Below, piece by piece: positions 10,371 to 20,735 of a stretch of 24,590 nucleotides of DNA. Below the pieces are notes generated by a model. It did no database searches and was not told where the DNA came from. It worked only from the letters and a program-made list of their open reading frames with translations. Made by a program: the position numbers and the translations under genes. Numbering within the stretch: the first letter of the stretch is position 1; each line of letters begins with the position of its first letter. The stretch is taken from positions 1-24,590 of the forward strand of contig MU400902.1 in NCBI GenBank assembly GCA_022578965.1, read 5' to 3'. The DNA comes from Xylaria sp. FL1777 (lineage: Eukaryota; Ascomycota; Sordariomycetes; Xylariales; Xylariaceae).

Positions 10371-11231
10371 GCTAAATTATATAGTATATTTAATTCTATA
10401 TTTAAGTTATATAAGTTGTTGTTTTACTTTTATATAGCAATATAGTTAATGTATTGCCTAGTGTTTGTACGGCAATATAATTAAAAAAGTAGTAAAGTTG
10501 CTTGCTATTTTTTTTATTTTGTTTTTAGTACTAATAAATAGGTTAAAAGTCTAGTTTTTATACGTAAATAAATTAAATTTTTTTTTTTTTTTTTTATACG
10601 TGCTTACTTTAGTTAATTAAAAAAAGTAAACTAAACAATATATCTATATATTAAAAAAAAAACAAGCGTAATACAAAAAACAAATCTTTTTTTAATAAGT
10701 TAAAATAAAAATATATTATATAACTTTGTTATTACTTTAGCTAATTTATAGTTTATTGCAAATAAGTTAAAAGTGCAAATATAACTATTAATTAGTATTA
10801 AATAAGCTTTATATAATTATACGTTTAATATATATATGTTAAAACAAAATACAATAATTTTTATATTATAAGCTATTTATATTTTATATATTTAAAAAAA
10901 AAGAAAGTTTGTACAAAGCAAAGGTTCTTTTTTATATGTAAGAACTTTGCTAGCATACAAGCTAAGCTAACACTAAAATTACTTTAGTTTATACAATAGC
11001 TCTCGCATAAAATAGTTTTCGTGCGAAACTTATTATACGTACTATATATAAGAGTTATAACTAATAACTAGTTATTTTAACACTTATAAAAAAACATTTG
11101 TTATTTATATAACATAAGTTAAATTATTAAATTATAAAAACTAAATATATAGCATAATTAGCATTAATATAATTAACTGTGCTATTTTTAAATATATTTT
11201 TATTGTTGCTTTTAATAATAATTATTAATAA
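10371..11231. other. AT-rich spacer with a less mutated hairpin patch
   Basis: No gene seen. A T17-18 run occurs near 10579-10596. From about 10900 to 11080 the sequence keeps more CA, TG and CG. It contains two inverted repeats: AGCAAAGGTTCTT (10917-10929) against AAGAACTTTGCT (10940-10951, one bulged G), and TCGCA (11003-11007) against TGCGA (11022-11026). This patch may be single-copy sequence that escaped RIP. Confidence 0.4.
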
Positions 11232-11236
11232 AAAAC
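11232..11236 (+). repeat. Target-site duplication AAAAC, left copy (element 2)
   Basis: AAAAC directly flanks the left LTR and is repeated exactly at 19222-19226 after the right LTR. This defines the ends of element 2. Confidence 0.85.
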
Positions 11237-11429
11237 TATTATAGGAGATATAAAGCATTAAAGGTTAAGTATAATAGTTAATATATCTCTAGTTTTATAA
11301 TAAGTATTTAATAAAACTAAAGCTTAAAAAAAAAAGAAAACTTTTATAAAATAAGTATAAAAAGAATATTTTATATATATATATAACTTATAACATGTGT
11401 TAAAATACTTAAGTAGCTTAATTATAATA
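11237..11429 (-). repeat. 3' LTR of element 2
   Basis: 193-bp copy starting TATTATA and ending TATAATA on the plus strand. The partner keeps the canonical TGTTATA and TATAACA ends, so both terminal changes here are CpA to TpA. About 21 differences from 19029-19221, all transitions, no gaps. Confidence 0.92.
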
Positions 11430-11433
11430 ACTA

Positions 11434-11445
11434 TTTTTTTTTTTA
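11434..11445 (-). other. Probable polypurine tract of element 2
   Basis: A run of twelve T on the plus strand (A on the element sense strand) lies four bases inside the 3' LTR. That is where the plus-strand primer of an LTR retrotransposon is expected. Any original G would now read A. Confidence 0.45.
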
Positions 11446-11684
11446 ATTAGGTTATTTTTAACTTATATATAAGTAAAATTAACTAAAATAATTAATTTTA
11501 AATATAAGTAGTAAAATAAAATAATATAAAATAATTAAGTATAAATATAATATATTAAATAAAATGCTTATGTAATATAATAATTAAAATACTTATATAT
11601 TTATGCTTATATTTATGTGTTAAGTTATATTTGTTTTATGTTATATTTATAGCAAGTTTTACGCTTATACTTTTATTGCTATAT

Positions 11685-11730
<46 letters not shown>

Positions 11731-11807
11731 TAAAAAATTAATTTTTTATATATTTTTTTTAAGTTATTTTTTTTTTATATAAATTTTTACGCTTATATTT
11801 TTTTTTC

Positions 11808-11851
<44 letters not shown>

Positions 11852-13615
11852 CTACTATTAAACAATTAATTTTAGCTATATATTTTACTACTGCTATTTT
11901 TATACTTATTTTACATCTTTTTTGCTTTTTTTTTAATTATTATTTGTATTATAATTATGCTGCTTAAACTTGCAGTAGTTAAAAGTAATATATATAAACG
12001 CAGTTATAATTAAAGCTATAGTTATAAATATAAACGCGAAAAATTATTGCAACTTGTTTTATGCTTAAATTTATTTAAAAATAAGTTTAATTTTACTATA
12101 AAATAAAACTTTAATAAACTTTTTTGCTAAAAATCTAATAACTTTAGTAATAAAAATAAAAGTTTTAGTAGTTTGCTTTTCTTTTAAAACAGCTTTAATT
12201 TTAATAAAAATATAAATATTATTAAGCTTTTTACAAGTTAAAAAAAAAAAAATAAAAATAAAAATAAAAATAATTTAGACTTTATAAATCTAAATAAAAA
12301 TTTAAATGTTATTTTACGTAATTTTAATATAAACAACACAAAAAATAAGTTTAATTTTAATGCAAATATTAAAGTTTTTATGCTAGCTAAACATTAGCTT
12401 GTTTTTATAGTAATTTTTATTTATAAACTTTATAAGTAAACTATTAAAGCTAAAAATAAAAAGTATAAAACTATTAAAAAAGCAATAGTTTTAAGTAGTT
12501 TATTAATATATTAGCTTTATTTTAAGCGTTTTAAAAAAGCATTTTAGCTAAAAAATAGCTTGCTTTTAAATATAGTTTGCAAATTTAAAAACTTAAAAAT
12601 AATAGCTTATATAAGCTATATAAATAGCTATACTTTATGCAAACTTATAAATTAATTTATATTTATTTTAAATTAGTTTTATTAATAAGTTAGCTATTTG
12701 TTATGTTATATTTTAATGTAATATATATTTAAAAGTTATTAAACTAGTTTGTTTATTTTTTTGTTTTTTAAAAAAATAACTATAAAAAAATCGTTATAAA
12801 TAAAAATTGCGTTATTGTTTAAAAAACTTCGGATAATTATTATATTAATTTTATAGCTATGTAGTTTTGCTTTTTAAAAACATTTTTGCGTTTTTTATTA
12901 ATTTATAAAGCTTAGTTTTAATTAATTAGCAAAATTAACAATATAAAAATAAATAGTTTTATTTTTATTTTATATAAAGTTTAGCTAATAATTAATAATA
13001 TAAAAATATTATACTAAATATAAACATTTAATAATAAAGCGTAAATTTTTAGCTTGCTAAGCTATTAAGCCTTTTTATATAAGCACTATAAATAGCTTTA
13101 TTTAAACTAATTTTATAAAGTTTTTTAATAAAATTAAAACTATTTTTAACGCTAATAGTATGCTTGTTTAATTGTACTTAAAATATAAGTTTTAAACTAT
13201 AAATATATAGCTTAAAAAGCTACTTTTATTTCTTTTAAAAAAAATATACGCAAAGCTATATTAACTATTGCTAATAAGCATAAATAAAAATATTTAATAA
13301 GCCTTTTTTAATATAAAAATATTTTAAAGTTTAATAATTAATGTTTTAAAGCTTTTTTATAAAGATTTTATAACTTGTTTATAATATTTTTACATATAAC
13401 TTATTAATAAAGCGCAAATATTTTAAAACTTAAAGCAATAAATATAATTCTTATTATATAATTAAAAACAAAAAAATAATTAATTAGTATATATAACATA
13501 ATTAAGCTTTAGTTTATAGCTAAATTAATAATAAATTAGTACTATTTTGTTAGCTTAATAGCTTTGCTTTTTTTTTATAATTTAAGCATTTTTTAAAGTT
13601 TTTAATTGCTTTAAA
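11446..13615 (-). other. Unexplained 2.2-kb 3' region of element 2
   Basis: Between chromodomain and 3' LTR I find no domain. Contents are two T40 tracts in a tandem duplication (11659-11870), an A-rich AAAAAT hexamer run at about 12241-12272, and stop-dense sequence in all frames. One plus-strand frame at about 12190-12500 is less stop-dense with Asn/Lys-rich residues and the short segment NANIKVFMLAKH, but I cannot identify it. It could be a captured or extra ORF, a nested insertion or a long untranslated region. Element 1 has only about 540 bases in the same place. Confidence 0.4.
11659..11870 (+). repeat. Tandem duplication carrying two T40 homopolymers
   Basis: T runs of 40 occur at 11686-11725 and 11810-11849, 124 bases apart. 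Both are preceded by ACGCTTATA (11661 and 11789) and followed by related sequence (ATTAAAAAATTAATTTT near 11729, ATTAAACAATTAATTTT near 11856). The unit is therefore a roughly 125-base tandem duplication, not two chance runs. Confidence 0.7.
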
Positions 13616-13617
13616 AG

Positions 13618-13750
13618 CTATAATATTAATAGTAAATACTTATTAATTATATTTAGTTAGCTAGCTTTTTTATTTAATAAAATAATATTTTTTTTTATTA
13701 TAAGTTATTTTACTTATTATATTTTTAACCTTTTATTTTTTTAATTCATT
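13618..13750 (-). pseudogene. Chromodomain relic of element 2
   Basis: Minus-strand codons from 13747 downward read E-L-K-K-stop-K-V-K-N-I-I, then KITYNKKKYYFIK followed by stops at the Trp-Lys-Gly-Trp positions and T-K-Y-N for the usual E-Y-N. This is the chromodomain pattern with Trp codons turned to TAA/TAG. It sits directly after the integrase C-terminal segment KFIKPF at 13890-13910, in the same frame. Its role would be targeting to heterochromatin. Confidence 0.85.
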
Positions 13751-13889
13751 TTTAAAGTTTAATATAAATAAACTATATTTATGTTTAGCTTTTTAAAGCT
13801 TAAGCAGCTAAATTAAAAAAACAAAATAAAAACAATTATATTGTTTTAAAAAACTAATATAATATGCTTATAAACTAACTATAAAAAGA

Positions 13890-15300
13890 ATTTAAAAAGG
13901 TTTAATAAATTTAAGCGCTAACTTTTTATTTTTAAACTTAATATTTTTTATTAATAATATTACTAAGTCTTTAGTTTTAAAAGTTATAAGTTTATGCTTA
14001 TTATTATAGTGTTCTGTATATTTATTAGTTATAATTTATTATTGCTTTATTATTTTGTTTTTAATAGTTTATAATTTGTTAAAATGTTTTTATATAGCTA
14101 AAATTCTTTTTAATATAAAGTTGTTTTTAATAAACAAATAAAATTCTAGTATATAACTATATAAAGCTTTAAAAAATAATTGTTTAGTTATAAAATTAAT
14201 AGCAAAATTTATAGCAAAAAAAGCTTAAAGTAAAAATTAAAGCTAATTAGTTTATTTACTATTTATAAAGCACTTAAAATAGCTTTTAATTATTTAGTTT
14301 ATTTGTTTTGTTTGTTTATTAGTTCTAAAATAAAATATTATTAAAAGCTTTTGCTTAACTTTTAAATAATAATATAAATTAAACTAAAATTAGCTAATAA
14401 AAATAAAGCTTTTATTAAAAATAATACTTTTTAAGCTACTATAAATACATTTAATTTTATAATAAAATAAAACTGCTAATTTAATTAAAATTATAGTAAT
14501 ATTAACTAAAAATAAATATATAAGCTTAATAAATTTATTTATAATAACAAAAATAACATTAATTAGTTTTTTTTTATAAAAAGTTTTTAGTAAACTTATA
14601 ATAAAGTTTATAAATAGCTTTTATATAAGTTTATTAAATATTAATAAAGCGTTAAGTTTATTATATTTTTAATAGTATTTTGCTTTAATTTTAAAGCAAA
14701 TTATATAGCTTTATATATATTTTTTAACATTTAGTTTTATATTGCTTTAATAAAACTTTTGTTATAATAATTTTAAAATGTAGCTTTAGCTAAAATGTTT
14801 AGCTAAAAAATAATTATAATATAGCTTAATAAATTAAAAATATATAGCTTTTTTAAAAAAAATATAAATTTTATTTTTGTAGTAAACTAAGGATTTTTTT
14901 ATTAATTATTAAAAATTTATAAGCTTTTTTGCTTTTAATTGTTTTATAATTATATAGCATTTAAGGTTTTTTTTTTAAACTTTTTAAATAAAGTTTTTTA
15001 GCTTTTTAAAAGCTTTTAAATTTTTTAATTTTTTTAAGCTTATAGCTATTTATGCATGCAAACATATAATTACTTAAATAAAAAAAGCTTTTTTAATAAA
15101 TATAGCTTTAAAATATAAAGCTTTAGCTTAAGCATTAAAATATAAATTAAAAACTTTAATTTGCTATACTATTATAACTTTTTTTTTTAATGTTAAAAAA
15201 ATATTAATATTATTAAGCAAAACAGCTATATAATTAAAATAGTACAAAAAAAAATTAGCTTTATTTTTTTTGCTTGCTTAGTATTTAATAATAAAGTTAA
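13890..15300 (-). pseudogene. pol: Degenerate integrase of element 2
   Basis: On the minus strand, the catalytic Glu block reads RTNKQTKQ at 14326-14303, with Glu changed to Lys at 14306-14308. The preceding Asp block reads I-F-N with Asp changed to Asn at 14414-14416, again exactly 35 residues away (DD35E). A stop-containing segment with FFKALYSYILEFY near 14150 matches the region after the core. The C-terminal G-D-L-V block (KDLVILLIKN near 13960) and KFIKPF end the domain. The N-terminal zinc domain is expected near 15000-15250 but I did not resolve its residues. Confidence 0.86.
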
Positions 15301-15339
15301 AAAAAGCTAATAATAAATATTAATAAACTTGCTTTTTAT

Positions 15340-15740
15340 TAAGCTTTAATGTTTTTATAAATGCTTAAAAGTTAATATAATTAATTAATATTTTAACTAA
15401 TAAATTGCTTTTTTATAAATAATACTACTAGTGCTTAAAGCAATTTATTATTATAAGTATTTTTTAATTAAGCATATTATATTACATTTTTTTTTTGGAT
15501 AACTTTTAAAAATAAAACGCAACTAGTTTAAAAATGCCTTAATTATTTTGCTAAAATAAATTTTTTGCAAAAGCTACTTTAAAAAAATTAGTTTTTAGCA
15601 ATATTTATTTTTTAAAGTTAAAATATGTAAAAAAAATAGCTTGCTTAAATACATTTTAAAAGTTTTTAAAAGCTTTTTTTTTAAAACTATTTAAAAAGAT
15701 TTAACTTTTTTTTGTTTTTATTACGTTTTTTTTTAAATAT
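15340..15740 (-). pseudogene. pol: Degenerate RNase H of element 2
   Basis: Minus-strand translation near 15680-15570 gives AFKNF, then FKQAIFFTYFNFKK. A block with Asn at 15587-15589 follows, replacing the first catalytic Asp. Then come VAFAKNLF, FKLVAFYF and KLSKKKM, matching the usual P-V-A-F-Y-S-R-K-L-S-x-x-E order. In frame with RT and integrase. Confidence 0.85.
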
Positions 15741-15779
15741 TTAAATAAAAGTGCAGCAATATAAAAATACTTGTTTATA

Positions 15780-16450
15780 AAATAGCAATAAAAGTTACAA
15801 AACTTTAAAAATTATTATAGCGCTTAATAAATATTTAATATAAGCTATTACTAAATAATATTTATACGTAAAAAGTTTATTTTAATTTTTTAGCTAAAAA
15901 TAATATAACTTAAAAATTTGATTTTTTTTTAATAAAATTAGCATTTAAATAGCTTAATATATAGTTTTGCTTTTTATAGCTTTTTAATAATATTTTAAAC
16001 ATATTTTATATAAAAATCTTTATTTAAAGAAAAAATAAGCACATTATTAAAATATATAATGCAAAATATATTTATTATATTATTAAGTGCTTTTTATATA
16101 TAACTTTAAAAAGTAACAAAAATATTTAATAAACTTATAAGTATAACTAAAAATTTATAATAGCTATAGCATATATAAAATGCTATTTTTTATTTATTTT
16201 TTTTTTAAATATATAAGCAATAATAAGCATTTTTAAAGTTAATTTTGCTAAAAATTTTAGCTTTTAAAATTTTATTAAGCAGCTTTAAAATAAATAGTAA
16301 AATATATTAATTTTTGTACGTAATTTAATTAAGTTTTTTATAGTTTATATATTAACATAAGCTTTTATTTTTTTTAAGTATAAAAAAGATTAAAGCGCTA
16401 ATAAAGCTAGTAAACTTTTTAATTTTTTTTGCTTTTAGCATTTTATTAAG
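15780..16450 (-). pseudogene. pol: Degenerate reverse transcriptase of element 2
   Basis: The minus-strand active site reads YFNNVLIFS at 16054-16028. Y-F-D-D has become Y-F-N-N, with both Asp to Asn at 16043-16048. Downstream are KYV near 15995, the KC-stop-FY block at 15946-15935 (typical K-C-E-F), FLSYIIF for the usual F-L-G-Y-I-I-S, and KFCNFYCYFINKY near 15806-15770 (F-L-G-F-x-N-F-Y-R-R-F-I). All in one frame, with TAA/TAG stops only. Confidence 0.88.
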
Positions 16451-17340
16451 CTATTTTTATAGTTTTTTTTAGCTTATTTTAAGCTAATAAATATATAAAA
16501 AAATAAAATATAACTGCGTTTTTTTTTAGCTTAATAGCAAAGTTTTTTTACTTTAATTATAGCAATATATTTGCTTTATTAGTATTAAAAAACTTAAATA
16601 AGTTATAAAACTTTTTTAAAATTGCTATAAAATCGAAGTAATTAAAGCTTTTTTTTAACTTTTTAAGCTATATAAATTTAAGTAATTAAATAATAATATA
16701 ATAGCAAGCTTATTTTTAATAAGCTTTTGTAAACTTAGTTAAATTAAATATTTTTACTTAAAAGCAGCATAATTTAAAAAACTATTAATTAGTGCTTAAA
16801 TTTAGTATAATTTCTTTATTTTTTAAAGTAATTTAAAATAATAAAAAAGAGTTGCTTTTAAAGCAATAGTTATAGTTAATAGTTATGCATGCATGCTTAA
16901 TTCTACAAATAATACTATAACTATTAGTTAATTTATAAATAACTTAATAAGCTTTATAAGTAAGAAATTTATTTTTAGCAGCATGCTATAATATAAATAT
17001 ATAAAAAAATGCTTGCTATAATTTATAATAAAAAGCAAAAATAAAACTAATATAATTATATTTAATGTATAAATTAAGATTAATATAAGTTTTAATAGGT
17101 AGTTTTATAAAGCTAACAAAATAAATAGTATAAAAAGTATAAAAATAATATAAAATAAGTATATAAAGTAATAACTTTAGCTTAAAACTTATAGCTAATA
17201 TAATTAGTACTAAACTTATTACTTGTTTTTTAAGTTATAATATTATAGCTTTTATAAAAAAAATATATAAAACTTTAATTATTATTTTTAATTTTTTTTA
17301 TTTATATTTTAGTTTTTATTTATTTGGATTTTTTAAATAG
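16451..17340 (-). other. Element 2 interval between RT and Gag, protease not resolved
   Basis: By gene order the protease and the RT N-terminus should be here on the minus strand. I could not recognise a D-S/T-G motif. At 16865-16925 there is an 11-bp perfect inverted repeat (AATAGTTATAG / CTATAACTATT) enclosing ATGCATGCATGC at 16885-16896. The rest is stop-dense RIP-mutated sequence. Confidence 0.4.
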
Positions 17341-17850
17341 TTTATTTTTAAGTAATGTTATTATTATAGCTAGTATAACTACTAGATTTATTATTTTTAT
17401 TATTATTGTTATTATTATTACCTTTAAGCTAAAAGCAATTAAAAGTAATATAGCTAAATTATTTATAGCTATAATAAATAAAGTTTTTATAAAAGTTTAA
17501 ATTTAAACTACTTTTATTATTATTTTAAGGTTAATTTAAAAAAGTTCTAAAAATATAACAGTTTTTTAAAGTATAAATATTATTAGTATTACTTTGGTTA
17601 TTTATATATTTTTAGTTTTAGTACTAGTTATAACCTTTAGTATTATTACTTCTATAGTATTAGTTTTAGCTTTTATAGTTATTATTGCTTTTATAAAATC
17701 CTGGGTTATTATTATTACAGCTATTATTATAATTATTACTTTTATAATAGTAGGTTTAATTATTAAAACTAATATTGTTGTTTTTATAGCTAATGTTAAT
17801 ATATTAATTACTAGTTTAGTTTTGCTTAATATTTAAAGTTAATTTATTAA
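17340..17850 (-). repeat. Low-complexity coding tract of element 2 Gag
   Basis: ATT/TAT-rich degenerate units. On the minus strand, in the pol frame, they give Asn/Ser/Tyr/Lys-rich sequence, probably Asp/Ser/His-rich before RIP. This is at the same place relative to RT as the tract at 3955-4315 in element 1. The 80-codon plus-strand open frame at 17594-17836 (Ile/Val-rich, membrane-like) is the antisense shadow of this tract. Confidence 0.5.
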
Positions 17851-18905
17851 TAGTTTAAATAACATTTAATTTTGGTTTTTTTTATTGCAGTTTAAGCGTT
17901 ATTTTTTAATTATTAGTTTTTAGCATTATTATATAGTATTAATTATATTAGTTTATATAGTTAGCAAAAAGTTATAATAGTTTATTAATTTTTGCTAAAG
18001 TAGTACGCTTAGTTTTTAGTAATATAACAAAGCTTTTTTGCTTTTGTTTTAGCAAACATTTTAAAGTTTAATGCTAGCAAAATATTAATTAAATAGCTTT
18101 AAGTTTTAGTTAACTTATTAACTTACTTATTTTAATTGTATGCTTATATTAGCTTATAAAAAAGCAAACTACTTAAGCAAAGTTTTAATTTAGTTTAAAA
18201 ATACTTTTTAGTTAGTTTTAAATTGTTTTTTTTTTAAAGTTAATAACTTTTGTAATGCTAATTAATAAGTATTCTTATAGTTTTAGTTTATATTGTTATA
18301 CGCATATAAAATCTTGTTTTTATTGCAGCAGAATTTTCGATTAGTTTTTTTAAAAATAGTTTAAAGTTTTTTTACTTATTTTAGCTAGCGTTAATAAATA
18401 AATTTTATGCTAAAAAAGTTATAATTAAACTTTAATAATTAGCTAAAATTAGCATTTTTAAATAAGTAGCATTAATAGTAATATAAGTAATTTTAATATA
18501 ATTAATATTTAAGTTTTTCTTAATTATGCTTTTTATTAAAGCTAAAAAATAAAAAGTTATTATTATTACTAAAATTTTTATGTTTTTGTTTTTAACTTAA
18601 GTTATAAAATCGTTTTTTAAGGTTTAAAAAGTTCTTTTGTTTTTTTAAAAATATTGTTTTTTAGTTTTTTTGTTTACTTAATTATAAAGTAAAAATAATA
18701 TAAGCTATCTTTAATTTTAAAGCAACTTGTTTATTTTTATTTTTTTGTTGCATAACTTGCTGCTTTAGCTTTTTAATTTTAGCTAAAAGCTATATAATTT
18801 ATATTTGCAACAATTAAGTATTAATACCTAAAGCACTAAATAATTGTTGTTTGCTTAAGCTTAGTTTTAGAAATAATTTGTGCTAAGTTTGTTTTTAGTT
18901 CATTA
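17851..18905 (-). pseudogene. gag: Degenerate Gag of element 2
   Basis: Minus-strand translation at 18875-18835 gives LSLSKQQLFSALGINT. At 18790-18703 a Leu/Lys/Gln-rich heptad segment (LLAKIKKLKQQVMQQ) looks like the N-terminal coiled coil of fungal Gag proteins. An ATG occurs at 18903-18901. A capsid-like region should follow down to about 17900 but is too degraded to show motifs. This coiled-coil frame is offset by one base from the pol frame of the same element, unlike element 1. Confidence 0.5.
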
Positions 18906-19028
18906 TTAAAGTTTATTCTAAAAAAAAGCTATTAAAAATAGCATTAGTTTATATAGTTAGTTAATATTTAGCTATTCTGTAGTATAATAAAGTATTATAA
19001 GTAACCTTATTTTAAAAAGCTTTAAAAT
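18906..19028 (-). other. Leader of element 2
   Basis: Short untranslated stretch between 5' LTR and gag. On the minus strand the first bases after the LTR are ATTTTAAAGC. A primer-binding site TGGAGC changed to TAAAGC is possible but cannot be shown. Confidence 0.35.
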
Positions 19029-19221
19029 TGTTATAAAAAATATAAAGCATTAAAAGTTAGGTATAATAGTTAATATATCTTTAGTTTTATAGTAAGTATT
19101 TAATAAAACTAAAGCTTGAAAAAAGGAGGAAACTTTTATAAAATAGGTATAAAAAGAATATCCCATATATATATATAACTTATAACATGTGCTAAAGTAC
19201 TTAAGTAGCCTAGTTATAACA
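19029..19221 (-). repeat. 5' LTR of element 2
   Basis: 193 bp with perfect TGTTATA...TATAACA inverted ends, better preserved than the partner at 11237-11429. It keeps GGAGGAAAC and CCCAT where the partner has A or T. AAAAC follows directly. Confidence 0.93.
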
Positions 19222-19226
19222 AAAAC
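19222..19226 (+). repeat. Target-site duplication AAAAC, right copy (element 2)
   Basis: Exact copy of 11232-11236 immediately outside the LTR. Confidence 0.85.
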
Positions 19227-19855
19227 TAAAGCAGCTATTATAAAAAATAAACTTAAAGAATTTTTTGCTAATATATAAAGCTTTATAAATTTAAGGTTAT
19301 TTAAGTTTTATTATTTTATTGTTATAAAAAGTTTTAAATATAAAGTTAAATATGCTACTTTTGCTACAATAATTAATGTGTAAGTAATGCATAAGTGTAG
19401 CTTAAGCTAGCGTAGCTATAAGTTAATTTGCTTTTGCTTTAGCTTAAGTAATTATTAGTAAAACGATTGCTAAAAAAAGTACAGATTTTTTCTTTTTGTT
19501 GTTTTTACAAAGTAATTAAAAGAAAGCATTTATATTAATAAATGCTTTTTTTAAAAATATAATAAATAAGCAAACAGTTTGCATATTTTGCTAAAAACAG
19601 CTTTTATAATATAAATTAACTTAAACCTTTTAGCTTTTATAAAATTAAGTAAAAGGCTTATATAATAATATTATAATTTATATATATATAAATTTAACTA
19701 TAGTTAAAATATTAAGTTAGTTTTTTAAAAGTTTAAATAAGCTTATATGTTTTAATTTTACAAATGTTAAATCTTTATTTTGTAAAGCTAAGTAATTAAA
19801 AAAAAAACAATATAAGTTTTAGTTTATTACTATTATTTTATATTTAGTATAATAC
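19227..19855. other. Degenerate sequence between elements 2 and 3, with a hairpin
   Basis: Probably the continuation of the element 3 RNase H region, but too degraded to assign. It contains a perfect 11-bp inverted repeat, AAAGCATTTAT (19523-19533) and ATAAATGCTTT (19538-19548) with loop ATTA, followed by T bases. In bacteria this would look like a terminator. In a fungal repeat it is more likely incidental. Confidence 0.35.
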
Positions 19856-20300
19856 TACATTAATACTATATAGCTTATTTAAGTTTACTTAAAGTATAAA
19901 TAGCTTATTATAATTAAAAAATGCTAAATTAATAGCTTTATATATGCGTTTTTTTAGCGTTTTTTAGGCTTTTTATACTTTAGCTTATATAAAATCTTAA
20001 TGTGCTTTTATACTATAAAATATAGCAAGTTTTTTAATGAATATTTTACTAGTAATTTTATTAAGCTTTAAAAATAAAATAAGCAAAAATAATGCATAGC
20101 TTTAAGCTTATTTTGCTTTTTTTAAATTAGCTTTTTTTAAATAATTCTTAAAACTTATTGTTTTAAGTTTATTTAATAGTTAAGCAATTTTAGCAAATTA
20201 ATATATATAATAGCAAAAAAAACTTATAAAACTAAGTCCTTTTTTAAAGTTATTTAAAGTTTTAAGCATTTTAAGTTATTAAATTGCTTTGTATTTTTTT
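19856..20300 (-). pseudogene. pol: Element 3 RT connection and start of RNase H, frameshifted
   Basis: Minus-strand segments fit the region after gypsy RT but lie in different frames. KCLKL near 20264 and DLVL near 20235 are in one frame, FFCYYIY near 20210 in another. INLAFFNYNKLFIL at about 19935-19890 resembles the start of RNase H. At least two small indels are needed, some near A/T runs around 20300-20290. This copy is therefore more decayed than elements 1 and 2. Confidence 0.6.
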
Positions 20301-20735
20301 TTTATAGTAAATAGCTTAAGCCTAAAAATATGCTAGCTAAGTGCATTAAAGCTATATTATATAAAGTAGCATTTTTCTAAAGATATAATATATTTAAAAG
20401 CAGCAAGTATACTAAAAATAATATTAAAATAGCTAAAATGATTATTAATATTGCAGAAATAAATAATAATGTTATTAATATAAACTAGTATAAATTATTA
20501 GAAATATTTGCAAAAAAGCTGTTTTATTTAGTGTTAAAAAAAACCTAAAAATGTTTTAAGTTTTATAGTAGCTATAATTAGCTGTTTATACTTTTAGTAA
20601 TATGTAATAAAAGCTATTTTATGCTTATTTTTAATGGAAATTTCTTGCTAAAAGTAGCTTTTTATAACATTAACTATTATAAATACTATAAATTTATATA
20701 TAGCTTTAAGAATTTTTTTTTGTTATAGCAACAAG
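20300..20735 (-). pseudogene. pol: Element 3 reverse transcriptase relic
   Basis: Minus strand: FIVFIIVNVIKSYF near 20715-20674 (usual V-V-D-V-x-K-G-Y-F) is followed by a Gln and EISI. Then come KHKIAFITYY, KTFLGFF, and the active site at 20482-20471 reading YINN in place of Y-V/I-D-D. IIIYF follows, and EKCYF at 20377-20363 marks the block after the active site. Both catalytic Asp are Asn. The layout resembles element 1 rather than element 2. No LTRs were found, so this may be the remnant into which element 2 inserted. Confidence 0.82.

Larger units (their letters stand above)
11237..19221 (-). mobile_element. Element 2: complete RIP-inactivated chromovirus, minus strand
   Basis: This is an 8.0-kb element with 193-bp LTRs at constant offset 7792 and an AAAAC target duplication. 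The minus strand encodes Gag coiled coil, a low-complexity tract, reverse transcriptase, RNase H, integrase and chromodomain. Checked codons at 16043 (RT), 15797, 15587 (RNase H), 14306 and 14414 (integrase) and 13745 (chromodomain) all lie in one frame. No net indel therefore occurred across 2.3 kb. The LTR sequence and RT details differ from element 1, so it is a different family of the same lineage. Unlike element 1 it has about 2.2 kb between chromodomain and 3' LTR. Confidence 0.93.

Noticed and set aside
17594..17836. 80-codon plus-strand Val/Ile-rich open frame
   Set aside because: Antisense shadow of the low-complexity tract of element 2, which is read on the minus strand.
19523..19555. 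Hairpin plus T-run as an intrinsic terminator
   Set aside because: Bacterial-type terminators do not apply in a fungal retrotransposon context, and there is no upstream gene.
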